19,586 bases of DNA from Coriobacteriia bacterium (lineage in GTDB: Bacteria > Actinomycetota > Coriobacteriia > Anaerosomatales > PALSA-660), in NCBI GenBank assembly GCA_030652345.1, contig JAUSAU010000020.1, forward strand, positions 1 to 19,586. The letters are read 5' to 3'. A model generated the notes under the pieces. That model worked only from the letters and a program-made list of their open reading frames with translations, searched no databases and had not been told where the DNA came from. Each line of letters opens with the position of its first letter. The stretch's first letter is position 1. Positions 8,391 through 15,933 of this stretch are shown piece after piece. The position numbers were made by a program, and so were the translations under genes.

Positions 8391-8419
8391 CCTTCGCGAA
8401 GCTCGTGATCGACTGTAAT
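8391..8419 (+). promoter_or_regulatory. Weak candidate promoter upstream of the LCP gene
   Basis: TGTAAT at 8414-8419 matches the -10 consensus at five of six positions and lies in the only large gap of the sugar operon (8374-8486). No convincing -35 is present at 16-18 bases upstream. The gap also holds the palindrome CCCGGGCCCGGG at 8377-8388, which has no T tract. This site is uncertain. Confidence 0.22.
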
Positions 8420-8486
8420 GCACGTCAGAGAAGGAATGAGCGACGCGCCACACGAGGACGTGCGGCCCGATCGCCGGAGGACACGC

Positions 8487-9953
8487 ATGGATGACCGGAC
8501 ACCCCGCCCGAGGCGATCGGAGCGACACGCGAAGCCGAGTCGCTCCCGCGCGCCGAGGCCCATCAACCGCCTCGAGCCGGCCAGCACGACCCGAGAGACA
8601 CCCGAGGAGGCACGCCGCCGTCGCCGCAGGTCCTCGAAGATCGTCACGCCCGAGGTGCGGCGGCGCAAGCGAGGGCGCGTCGCGATCATCGTCGGTGTGA
8701 TCTTCCTGGCTGTCGTGGTTGCCGGCGGGGTCGCCGCGTTCACGTATCTCCGGGGGTTGGAATCGAAGATACGCCCCTTGTCGATGATGGACACCGAATT
8801 CGCGAAGCAACTGGATCAGGATGTACCCCCGCCGGGAGAGCCGTTCTATCTGCTCCTCATGGGTGACGACCGCCGCCCTGGCGAGTCGCGCGCTCGCTCG
8901 GACACACTCATCGTCGCGAGGATCGATCCGAAGCAGCGCAAAGTGCAGATGGTATCGATCCTGCGCGACACCCGCGTGAAGATACCCGGCTATGGGATGA
9001 ACAAGATCAACGCCGCTCCGCAGATGGGTGGTCCCGAGCTGGCATTGAAGACTGTGCGTGAGATGACGGGGCTGCCGGTCTCGCGCTATCTGACCGTCGA
9101 CTTCACGGGGTTCCGCTACATCGTCGATGCGATGGGCGGTGTCTGGATCGATGTCCCCGAGAAGGTGGACGGACGTCCGAACAAGAAGAACAACTCGAAG
9201 TGGGAACTGGAGAACCGCATCATCCCGAAGGGGCTGCACAAGCTCAACGGCATTCAGGCCCTGACCTTCGTGCGCGAGCGGCATCAGTTCGCCGATCAGG
9301 ACTACTCGCGTGTCAAGAACCAGCAGCTGTTCCTGAAGGCGCTCGCGAAGCAGGCGCTCCAGATGTCGAGCGTCTTCCGTGCGCCGCAGATCATCGGAGC
9401 CATATCGGATCACTTGCGTACGAACATGTCGCTGACTGAACTCGCGAACCTCGTCAGCCAGTTCAAGTCCATGAATGAAGCGGACTTCGAGACGACGACG
9501 CTTCCAAGTTACCCGAAGTTCATCGATGGGCTGTCCTACGTGATCGCGGACGAGGTCGAGGCCGATGCGCTCTTCGCCCGCATGCGGAAGGGTCAGCCGC
9601 TCGTGCCGAAGGGCGCGGTCTCGAAGACGCCGACCAACACGGTGGACCCGTCTAAGATCACCGTTTCGATCCGCAACGGCGCGGGCGTCTCCGGTCTCGC
9701 CAAGCAGGCCACCACGTTCTTCACATCGAAGAAGTTCAAGATCGGGGAGACCGGCAACACGAATCAGTTCGTGTATGGCAAGACGCTGATCGTATTCACG
9801 GCGGCGACCGAGAACAAAGCCGCGGCGGTCGCCAACGCGCTCGGCTATGGCCAGGTCATCCGCGCGAACGGCATGTACACGTTCAAGGGCGATATCCTTG
9901 TGATCATCGGCAAGGACTGGCGCGACCCCGCCGCTTCGGCAGTACGGCGCTGA
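8487..9953 (+). CDS. LytR-CpsA-Psr (LCP) family transferase with LytR_C domain
   Basis: LCP proteins move undecaprenyl-linked glycopolymers onto peptidoglycan on the outer face of the membrane. From the ATG at 8487 the product is 488 residues. It has a long, very Arg/Lys-rich cytoplasmic tail (1-63), one membrane segment (about 64-88), then the LCP domain. Expected acidic and arginine residues are visible: LMGDDRR (124-130), RSDTLIVARIDP (137-148), SILRDTRVKIPG (157-168), NKINAA, and a late FADQDYSRVKNQQ helix. A LytR_C domain follows (about 387-475, starting near ITVSIRNGAGVSGLAKQA). The start was chosen because GGAGG (8476-8480) lies six bases upstream. Earlier in-frame ATGs at 8418 and 8436 lack good spacing. 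It lies between the ManNAc3NAcA genes and ugd, so it is the likely ligase for the polymer made here. Confidence 0.9.
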   Translation: MDDRTPRPRRSERHAKPSRSRAPRPINRLEPASTTRETPEEARRRRRRSSKIVTPEVRRRKRGRVAIIVGVIFLAVVVAGGVAAFTYLRGLESKIRPLSMMDTEFAKQLDQDVPPPGEPFYLLLMGDDRRPGESRARSDTLIVARIDPKQRKVQMVSILRDTRVKIPGYGMNKINAAPQMGGPELALKTVREMTGLPVSRYLTVDFTGFRYIVDAMGGVWIDVPEKVDGRPNKKNNSKWELENRIIPKGLHKLNGIQALTFVRERHQFADQDYSRVKNQQLFLKALAKQALQMSSVFRAPQIIGAISDHLRTNMSLTELANLVSQFKSMNEADFETTTLPSYPKFIDGLSYVIADEVEADALFARMRKGQPLVPKGAVSKTPTNTVDPSKITVSIRNGAGVSGLAKQATTFFTSKKFKIGETGNTNQFVYGKTLIVFTAATENKAAAVANALGYGQVIRANGMYTFKGDILVIIGKDWRDPAASAVRR

Positions 9954-9990
9954 TATCCATCCGACGCATCGAACGAGCCCGGAGGTTCCA

Positions 9991-11274
9991 ATGATCTCAA
10001 GTGCGGTTACGGTTTTCGGAGCCGGGTACGTCGGGCTGGTGACCGGGGCGTGCCTTGCTTCTGCCGGACATCGCGTCACCGTGGTCGACGTCGACCGATC
10101 CAAGCTGGCGCGTCTCGCCGAGGGCAAGGCGCCGTTCCATGAGCCGGGCCTCGATGAAATCGTGTCCGATGCGATCGCGACGGGTGCGCTCACGTTCGCG
10201 CACCCGTCGGAACTGACCGGATTCGGGGAGTTCATCTACGTTGCGGTGGGCACTCCGTCGACGCCGGGCGGTGCGGCCGATCTCCGGTACGTACGCTCCG
10301 TCATCGATCAGATCGCCTCCGAGGCGGCATCCGGGACCGTGGTGATCATGAAGAGCACGGTGCCACCCGGTACGGGCGAGATGCTCTCCGGCACGCTTGC
10401 CGACAAGGGTATCGAGTACGTCTCCAATCCGGAGTTCCTACGCGAGGGGTGCGCCGTCCGTGACTGGTTCGAGACGGACCGCATCGTCTTGGGCGGCTCC
10501 GAGGGCGCCACGCGACTCGTCACCGGACTCTACGGCAACATCGACGCGCCGGTGGTCACGTGCGACATCGCCAGCGCCGAGTTGATCAAGTACGCGTCCA
10601 ACGCGTTCCTGGCGACGAAGATCTCATTCGTCAACGAGATCGCGCGCCTGTGCGACAGCGTGGGTGCGGACGTGAGTGTCGTCGCTCGCGGCGTGGGACT
10701 CGATAGCCGCATCGGCGCCGCCTTCCTGAACGCCGGCATCGGGTACGGCGGTTCGTGCTTCCCGAAGGACACGCGTGCCCTTGACTTCTTGGCAAGCGTG
10801 AACGGCTACGACTTCCATCTGCTCAAGGCGGTCATCGATGTCAACGCCCGGCAGCGGCTACTGCCGATCATCGCACTGCGCTCGCGACTCGGCTCTCTCA
10901 TCGGAACCCGGATCGCCGTGTTCGGGCTGACGTTCAAGCCCGACACGGACGACATGCGTGAATCACCTGCTGCCGACGTCATCGGGATGTTGCTGGCCGA
11001 GGGCGCGATGGTTACCGGCTATGACCCGGTCGGGACGATGGCAGACCCCACCGCCGGTTTCGTCCAAGCCGGGACGATGGCCGAGGCGATCGAGGGCGCT
11101 CAAGCGGCGATCGTCGCCACGGACTGGGATCAGATCGTGTCTGCGGACTGGGACGCACTGGTGGCCTCGATGGTGGAGCCGCGTATCGTCTTCGACGGCC
11201 GCAACTGCCTTGATGCCGTGGCGGTGCGCGCCTCCGGGGCACTGTACCTGGGGGTCGGTCGTCCGCAGGCGTGA
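9991..11274 (+). CDS. ugd: UDP-glucose 6-dehydrogenase
   Basis: This enzyme oxidises UDP-glucose to UDP-glucuronic acid with two NAD+, supplying a second acidic sugar nucleotide. The 427-residue protein has the usual length and layout. The Rossmann motif GAGYVGLVTGACLA starts near residue 10 and FHEPGLDEIV near residue 49. STVPPGTG starts at residue 122 and VSNPEFLREG at 144. The central segment contains K210 in LATKISFVNEIA, and the catalytic Cys256 lies in GYGGSCFPKDTRAL. The C-terminal domain has FGLTFKPDTDDMRESPA. GSCFPKD marks the glucose branch and separates it from the N-acetylhexosamine dehydrogenase at 2995-4290. A strong GGAGG precedes the ATG by a few bases, and the LCP gene ends 37 bases upstream, so the two are probably co-transcribed. 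It ends 19 bases from the stop of the convergent glycosyltransferase. Confidence 0.93.
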   Translation: MISSAVTVFGAGYVGLVTGACLASAGHRVTVVDVDRSKLARLAEGKAPFHEPGLDEIVSDAIATGALTFAHPSELTGFGEFIYVAVGTPSTPGGAADLRYVRSVIDQIASEAASGTVVIMKSTVPPGTGEMLSGTLADKGIEYVSNPEFLREGCAVRDWFETDRIVLGGSEGATRLVTGLYGNIDAPVVTCDIASAELIKYASNAFLATKISFVNEIARLCDSVGADVSVVARGVGLDSRIGAAFLNAGIGYGGSCFPKDTRALDFLASVNGYDFHLLKAVIDVNARQRLLPIIALRSRLGSLIGTRIAVFGLTFKPDTDDMRESPAADVIGMLLAEGAMVTGYDPVGTMADPTAGFVQAGTMAEAIEGAQAAIVATDWDQIVSADWDALVASMVEPRIVFDGRNCLDAVAVRASGALYLGVGRPQA

Positions 11275-11293
11275 TTCCCGGTCCGGACCCCGG

Positions 11294-12511
11294 CTATCGG
11301 TCGGCGGTCGCCTTCAGGAGCTCGATGAGTCGGTCTGCCTGATCGTCGCGCGAGAACTCGCGCTCTGCGAGCGTGCGCGCGTTACGGCCCATGCGCACCA
11401 CCGTCACCGGGTCGTCGGCGAGCGTCTCGATCGCGTCGGCCAAGGCGACCGCGTCTTCGGGTTCGACGAAGAGCCCGGCGTCGTTGTCGGTCACGAGGGG
11501 TCTGGTCCAGCCCGGCGAGTTCACGATGATCGGGCGACCTGTGGCCAGGGCGTCGAACAGCTTGTTCGGCGAACAGGTAAAGAGCACCGGCACATTGGCG
11601 AAGTGGGCGAGCAGCACGTCACAGGTGCGCAGCATCGCGGGCATGTCGTGCTTCGGGAACGAGCCCGCGACCCGGACGTTGGTCAGCCCGAGTTCCGCGA
11701 CGAGACGGGTGACCTCGGGGAGCATCTTCCCATCGCCAGCGAGCAGGATCACGACGTCGTCGCGCCCGCGCTCGCTGAGGATACGGGCGGCCTCGACGAT
11801 CGTCAGGGGAGCGTTGGCGGGGCCGAGTGCGCCTGCGTATCCCACGACGAAGCGGCCGGACAGTCCGAACCGCTCTTGGGTCGCCTCGTCCCGGTCTCCC
11901 GGGTGGAACAAGTCGAGGTCCGAGCAGTTCGGGATCATGTGGACCTTCGCGGGATCGGCGCCCGCCGCCAGGACGCAGTCGACCATGCCGGGGGAGAGCG
12001 CCACTATCGCGTCCGCCTGCTTGTAGATGAATCGTTCGAACCACGACGCCATCCGCCCGACCAGCCCGGTGGGGCTCAGCGCGCCCATCTCGAACGCCGC
12101 GAGAGGCCACGGATCGCGGACCTCGAAGACGAACGGGACGCGATGCCATTTGGCTGCGATCCAGCCCGGGAGTCCGACCGTCAGCGGCGTGGATGTAGCG
12201 AACACGATGCTCGGTCGCGGTACGCGTATCGCGACGACGGCGCTCGCGAACATGAAGAGCGCGAACGACAGCATGCGGCGAGCGTATCCCATGTAGTTCG
12301 AGTAGGTGTTGCGGACGGAGCGTACGTCGATCCCGTCGATGTCGAGTCGTCGATAGCCCCCCGCGTCGTGCAATGCACCGAGGCGCGAGTTCCCCGTGAG
12401 CATGATGACATCGTGGCCGCAGGCGACCATGCGCCGAGCGAACTCGTACGAGCGCGTGGGGTGCGAACTGTCACGGGTCGCGAAGACCTGATGTATGTAG
12501 AGGATGCGCAT
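11294..12511 (-). CDS. Glycosyltransferase family 4 protein, WbuB-like
   Basis: This is a GT-B fold glycosyltransferase, expected to add a sugar from a nucleotide donor to a lipid-linked acceptor at the cytoplasmic membrane face. The 405-residue product starts MRILYIHQVFATRD. It contains a hydrophobic stretch (about 81-95) and FATSTPLTVGLPGWIAA followed by EVRDPWP (130-136). Further on are a donor-domain GYAGALGPANAP (224-235), LLAGDGKMLPEV, and SPNKLFDALATGRPIIV in place of the usual EX7E region. This pattern resembles WbuB-type transferases, which use N-acetylated amino sugar donors; the donor here is unknown. The open frame runs on to 12748, but the ATG at 12511 matches the family N-terminus. 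It is the only minus-strand gene in the window, convergent with ugd and divergent from the SpoIID-domain gene, so it must have its own promoter. Confidence 0.87.
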   Translation of the reverse strand: MRILYIHQVFATRDSSHPTRSYEFARRMVACGHDVIMLTGNSRLGALHDAGGYRRLDIDGIDVRSVRNTYSNYMGYARRMLSFALFMFASAVVAIRVPRPSIVFATSTPLTVGLPGWIAAKWHRVPFVFEVRDPWPLAAFEMGALSPTGLVGRMASWFERFIYKQADAIVALSPGMVDCVLAAGADPAKVHMIPNCSDLDLFHPGDRDEATQERFGLSGRFVVGYAGALGPANAPLTIVEAARILSERGRDDVVILLAGDGKMLPEVTRLVAELGLTNVRVAGSFPKHDMPAMLRTCDVLLAHFANVPVLFTCSPNKLFDALATGRPIIVNSPGWTRPLVTDNDAGLFVEPEDAVALADAIETLADDPVTVVRMGRNARTLAEREFSRDDQADRLIELLKATADR

Positions 12512-12582
12512 ATCTGTTCCGAGGGGGTCGATCGGGGGACAGGAGAGAGTCCGTGGCGCCGACCGTGCCGAGGCGCGTGTGC

Positions 12583-12591
12583 ACTTTAGCA
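12583..12591 (-). promoter_or_regulatory. Candidate extended -10 promoter for the minus-strand glycosyltransferase
   Basis: Read on the minus strand, TGC-TAAAGT forms an extended -10 element with a four-of-six hexamer. It leaves a leader of about 65 bases before the ATG at 12511. No good -35 is seen, which is tolerable for an extended -10. The position in the divergent gap supports it. Confidence 0.35.
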
Positions 12592-12613
12592 CAGGGGTCC
12601 GTCCTCGCACGCA

Positions 12614-12622
12614 TGGTATAGT
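12614..12622 (+). promoter_or_regulatory. Candidate extended -10 promoter for the SpoIID-domain gene
   Basis: TGG-TATAGT is an extended -10 element with a five-of-six hexamer, about 50 bases before the GTG start at 12673. The -35 region (GGGGTC at 17 bases) is poor. With the minus-strand element at 12583-12591 it would make the 161-base gap (12512-12672) a compact divergent promoter region; I see nothing else in it. Confidence 0.4.
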
Positions 12623-12672
12623 CATATGCGGTGCCCACGAAATGCCCGTACCCTGACCGAGGAGCCCGGGTC

Positions 12673-14367
12673 GTGAATCGTAGCCTTCGTCGTAGCAGTA
12701 GCGCCGCACTGTGTCTCTTGCTCGCCGCATGTTTCTGGGTTGCGGCATCCTCCGTGTCAGCCTATGCCGCCGTTCCCGTCTTCACGGTGACCGGGCGCGG
12801 GTACGGGCATGGGATCGGCATGAGTCAATACGGTGCCAAGGGGTTCGCCGTCCAGGGGTGGACCCACGATCGCATCATGGCCCACTACTTCCGAGGGACC
12901 ACGATAGCGACCGTCGCCGAGCGCGCCGTCACGGTCAACCTCAGTGTCAAGAAGCTCAGGCAGGCGAGTTGGACCATCCGTTCCGGATGGACCGGTTCGA
13001 CACTGTCTTTGACGGGTGCGCTAATCACGGCTGCAGCGCCGAGTGGGGTCGCCACGACCGTTGCTGCGCCGGCCGACCATCGCTACACGTTCACCGGGTC
13101 GGGAACGTCGATCGTGGTACGCGACATCGACGCGACCGGGCTTCCTGTCATCGGAACGTTCCGCGGTGCCCTCAAAGTGAGAACCAGGCCGGTGACCGGT
13201 AAGGATCCGATCACGCAGGTCGTGGACAAGACCGGGCCTTGGAACTCGACGTATCAAGCGTATCGCGGCGATCTGGTACTCGACGCCGTGGCGAGTTCGG
13301 TCCGCCTTCTCAACGTCGTCGGAGTCGAGGGCTACCTCAAGGGTGTCGTCCCGCGCGAGTCGCCATCGAGCTGGCCGGCCGAGGCGCTGCGGGCACAGGC
13401 GATAGCCGCGCGCTCCTACGCGCTCACCAGCTCCGGAGAGCTGTACTGCGATACGCACAGCCAGATGTACACCGGCTTCGGCTACGGCGCCGCCCGCACG
13501 TACCTCGGGGCGGAGAGGCGGGAAGCGGACACCTCCAACGCGGCCGTCGACGCCACAAAGGGCGAGGTCGTGATGTACGGGGCGACGATGGTCAAGACGT
13601 ACTTCTCGTCCTGTGCCGGTGGCCACACGGCGAGCATCCAGGACGTCTGGCTCACTGCGGTGCCCAAGCCCTACTATGTCGGCGTCGACAGCCCGGACGT
13701 AGCCGGTGGGTCACCCAACGGCGCGCAGTGGACACAGTCGGGGTCGACGCAGAAGTTCGTGTACTCCGGGACCGCGCTGGCAGACAAGTTCAAGGGCTAC
13801 CGTCCCTCGACGACGGCGTACGTATCCGCGGTGTCGGTCGCCCGCGCGCCGTCGCAGTTCGCCACGAACGTGACCGTCACCTGGTCCAACGGCTCCAAGA
13901 CAGTCCTGACGGCTGAGGTCGTCAGATCACTGCTCGGTCTCAAGTCCACGAAGTTCTTCATCGCGTCCAATGTGGTGCCGACTCCGGCGAATCGTATCGA
14001 GCAGAGCAGCGCTCGCGTCGTGCGGACGCGCACCTGGTACACGGTGCGCGCGGGCGTTCACTCGGGTGGATCGTATGCGTACGCGAAGGTGCTTGGCGCC
14101 AAGCTCGCGGTGCCGTTCACCGGCACCGGTGTCGCGATCGTGGGGCCGCGCTACGCGAACTTCGGCCGCATGAACGTCTACGTAGACGGGCGCTATCTCC
14201 GCACTGTCAGTCAGTATGCGGCGAAGCCCGCATACCGGCAGATCCTCTACAGGATCACAGGACTCGCCTCGGCTCCGCACACCGTGACGGTGTCGTACAC
14301 CGGGACGAAGGATGCCCGATCGAAGGGCAGGACCGTCGGCGTTGATGGCTTCGATATCCTTCCGTGA
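12673..14367 (+). CDS. Exported SpoIID/LytB-domain protein with C-terminal beta-sandwich domain
   Basis: SpoIID-domain proteins are secreted peptidoglycan lytic transglycosylases or their modifiers. The 564-residue product starts with a signal sequence: a basic MNRSLRR region, then a hydrophobic core to about residue 32. AYA/AVP is a possible type I cleavage site, but LLAAC at 16-20 could also be read as a lipobox. The mature part opens with GRGYGHGIGMSQYGAKG (41-57). VEGYLKGVVPRESPSSWP contains the expected catalytic Glu229, and ALRAQAIAARSYAL follows. Only two cysteines are visible in the mature chain, C259 (YCDTH) and C314 (SSCAGGH). Residues from about 446 form a separate beta-rich domain with GTGVAIVGPRY, NVYVDGRYL and TVGVDGFDI, like carbohydrate-binding modules seen on actinobacterial secreted proteins (recollection). 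GTG at 12673 was chosen for GAGGAG eight bases upstream. No other sporulation gene is nearby, so a wall-remodelling role is more likely. Confidence 0.85.
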   Translation: MNRSLRRSSSAALCLLLAACFWVAASSVSAYAAVPVFTVTGRGYGHGIGMSQYGAKGFAVQGWTHDRIMAHYFRGTTIATVAERAVTVNLSVKKLRQASWTIRSGWTGSTLSLTGALITAAAPSGVATTVAAPADHRYTFTGSGTSIVVRDIDATGLPVIGTFRGALKVRTRPVTGKDPITQVVDKTGPWNSTYQAYRGDLVLDAVASSVRLLNVVGVEGYLKGVVPRESPSSWPAEALRAQAIAARSYALTSSGELYCDTHSQMYTGFGYGAARTYLGAERREADTSNAAVDATKGEVVMYGATMVKTYFSSCAGGHTASIQDVWLTAVPKPYYVGVDSPDVAGGSPNGAQWTQSGSTQKFVYSGTALADKFKGYRPSTTAYVSAVSVARAPSQFATNVTVTWSNGSKTVLTAEVVRSLLGLKSTKFFIASNVVPTPANRIEQSSARVVRTRTWYTVRAGVHSGGSYAYAKVLGAKLAVPFTGTGVAIVGPRYANFGRMNVYVDGRYLRTVSQYAAKPAYRQILYRITGLASAPHTVTVSYTGTKDARSKGRTVGVDGFDILP

Positions 14368-14377
14368 GCCGGCCGAG

Positions 14378-14560
14378 ATGCGCGTGACGGCACGGCAACG
14401 CTTCTCGTCGCTGATGCACCTACCGCCGTGCGCTGGAATCCGAGGGTGCGCATCGGGTCTCGTGCCGCCGGGTACTCGCCGGTTGACGGCGATACGCTTC
14501 GATAGCGAGGAGGAGGCCGCCGCGCTGGCTGCACTGCTCGATGAGGTGATCGCGCCGTGA
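14378..14560 (+). CDS. Small hypothetical protein (60 residues), coupled to the polymerase/ligase gene
   Basis: I do not recognise this protein. The frame opens ten bases after the SpoIID-domain gene at ATG 14378. Its TGA (14558-14560) overlaps the next start in the same GTGA arrangement used at two other junctions in this cluster. The product is basic at the N-terminus, has two cysteines (PPCAGIRGCASG), a VPPGTRRLTAIRF stretch, and an acidic, alanine-rich C-terminal helix (DSEEEAAALAALLDEV). Codon third positions are mostly G or C, as in real genes here. No membrane segment or signal peptide is seen, and the ribosome binding site is weak. Without this gene there would be an unexplained gap of 189 bases inside the operon. 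It may instead be a leader ORF or a degenerate remnant. Confidence 0.45.
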   Translation: MRVTARQRFSSLMHLPPCAGIRGCASGLVPPGTRRLTAIRFDSEEEAAALAALLDEVIAP

Positions 14561-15933
14561 CACGGGGCGCGTCAGGCGCGTCCGCTCCGTCAGCATCGGT
14601 CGTGGCTGTCGCTGTGGTGGTCGGCGCTCTGGTGGGCGCCCTGACGACCCTCGGAGGCGATGCGTGGTCGATCGCGGCAGCACTCGCTATTGGAGGCGCT
14701 GTCGCCGCAACAGTGTTGGAGCCGCGCGTAGGCCTCCTCGCGGCTATCGCCCTGGTGCCTCTGGATTCCTACGGTCGCGTCCTCGGGAGTCCGGTACTCG
14801 TGACCGCCTATCAGGTCCTGCTGATCGCGACGCTGCTGTCGTGGGGCGCCCGAATCCTTGTGGGCCGCGCCCGATTGCGGCTGCGTGCCGCGGAGATCGC
14901 TGCCACGGCGCTGGTTGTCGCGGGCCTGTGGTCGCTCGCGACATCGGCCGACCGGGCGGCGACGGTGGTGTCGTGCATCCGGCTCGGGTTCGAGATCGTG
15001 CTGTTCGTGCTGTGCACGCGCCTGCTCACCGATCGGCGCTGGTTGCGCGCCGCCGCCGCCGTCCTTGTCGTCAGCGCGCTCGCTGCCGCCGTTCTCGCCT
15101 TCGTGCAGACCGCCAGCCCCGATATCGGGCTCGGGTTCGCTCAAATCCAGGGCACGGTGCAGAGGGCGCAGATCCTTCGTGTCACTGCGCTGTTCTCCGA
15201 TCCGAACATGCTCGGTGGTTTCATGTCGGTCGCGGCGGCCGCGTTCCTGGCCGCGGCCGTCCACGCGCGCAAAGCCGTGCCGGCGGTCCTGTGGATCGCG
15301 GCGACGGCGATCGCGGCCGGCGCCATGTATCTGACCTACTCGCGCGGCTCGTGGATGGCGTTCGCCGCGTGCGTCCCCGTGATCGTCGCCACCGCGCCTG
15401 CCGCCCGGCGCGCCATCGGGTGGTTCGCGATCGTCGCTGTCGTTGCGGTCGTGCTCGTCACCTCGCCCGGTGTCTTGGTCGACCGGCTCACATCATCATT
15501 CGACGTGCAGAACGATGCGTCCGCTGCGACCCGGTACCAGATGTATGTGTCGACGGTGCGCATGATCGCGGACCGACCGATCTTCGGAACCGGGCTGGGT
15601 GCCTACAACAAGGTCTATCCGGCCTATCGCGACAGCGCCGCCGCCGAGTCCGTCAGCAAGCCGCACCAGGTGCCGCTTGCATTCGTGGCCGAGACCGGCG
15701 TGGCGGGGCTCGCCGTCGAGGTGCTTCTCGTGGTACTGCTTGTGCGTGCCCTTGCGCGAAGGCGCGGCCGTCCTTGGAGTGCGTGGGAGGCCGCCGGCGC
15801 GGCCGGGACCACGGCGATCCTGCTTGGGTCCCTGTTCGAGTACTATCTCTACTTCGAGTATCTGTGGATCTTCGCCGCGCTGTGGGTCGTGGCAACGCGC
15901 ATCGCTTCGAACGAGGAGGTCGTGGATGTCTGA
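14557..15933 (+). CDS. O-antigen ligase/polymerase-family (Wzy/WaaL-type) integral membrane protein
   Basis: Proteins of this family join lipid-linked glycan units outside the membrane, either polymerising repeat units or ligating chains to an acceptor. The 458-residue product is hydrophobic throughout, with about ten to twelve membrane segments. A conserved RVTALFSDPNMLGGF (208-222) precedes the core, LTYSRGSWMAF lies at 259-269, and a large extracytoplasmic loop of about 305-375 follows. That loop contains RPIFGTGLGAYNKVYP and the KPHQVPL segment with H370, then ETGVAGL, the Wzy_C-type signature. The GTG start overlaps the preceding small ORF by four bases, with GAGGTGATC upstream. The last bases overlap the start of the Wzz-like gene. 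Polymerase is favoured over ligase because a chain-length protein follows directly and an LCP protein can provide the ligase step; sequence alone does not settle this. Confidence 0.85.
   Translation: MTRGASGASAPSASVVAVAVVVGALVGALTTLGGDAWSIAAALAIGGAVAATVLEPRVGLLAAIALVPLDSYGRVLGSPVLVTAYQVLLIATLLSWGARILVGRARLRLRAAEIAATALVVAGLWSLATSADRAATVVSCIRLGFEIVLFVLCTRLLTDRRWLRAAAAVLVVSALAAAVLAFVQTASPDIGLGFAQIQGTVQRAQILRVTALFSDPNMLGGFMSVAAAAFLAAAVHARKAVPAVLWIAATAIAAGAMYLTYSRGSWMAFAACVPVIVATAPAARRAIGWFAIVAVVAVVLVTSPGVLVDRLTSSFDVQNDASAATRYQMYVSTVRMIADRPIFGTGLGAYNKVYPAYRDSAAAESVSKPHQVPLAFVAETGVAGLAVEVLLVVLLVRALARRRGRPWSAWEAAGAAGTTAILLGSLFEYYLYFEYLWIFAALWVVATRIASNEEVVDV

Noticed and set aside
8418..8486. Longer N-terminus for the LCP protein from ATG 8418 or 8436
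   Set aside because: Neither start has a properly spaced ribosome binding site, whereas ATG 8487 has GGAGG six bases upstream. The extra residues add no recognised feature.
8310..10235. A 641-codon open frame on the minus strand
   Set aside because: It is antisense to the LCP gene and the start of ugd, both with clear family motifs and ribosome binding sites.
11280..11289. GGTCCGGACC palindrome between the convergent stops of ugd and the minus-strand glycosyltransferase, considered as a bidirectional terminator
   Set aside because: The stem has no usable loop and no T tract on either strand. Termination here may be Rho-dependent, but the sequence does not show it.
14378..14560. Reading the gap after the SpoIID-domain gene as a frameshifted extension of that protein
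   Set aside because: The SpoIID-domain product ends naturally after a complete C-terminal domain (VGVDGFDILP), and the small frame has its own ATG and a stop coupled to the next gene.
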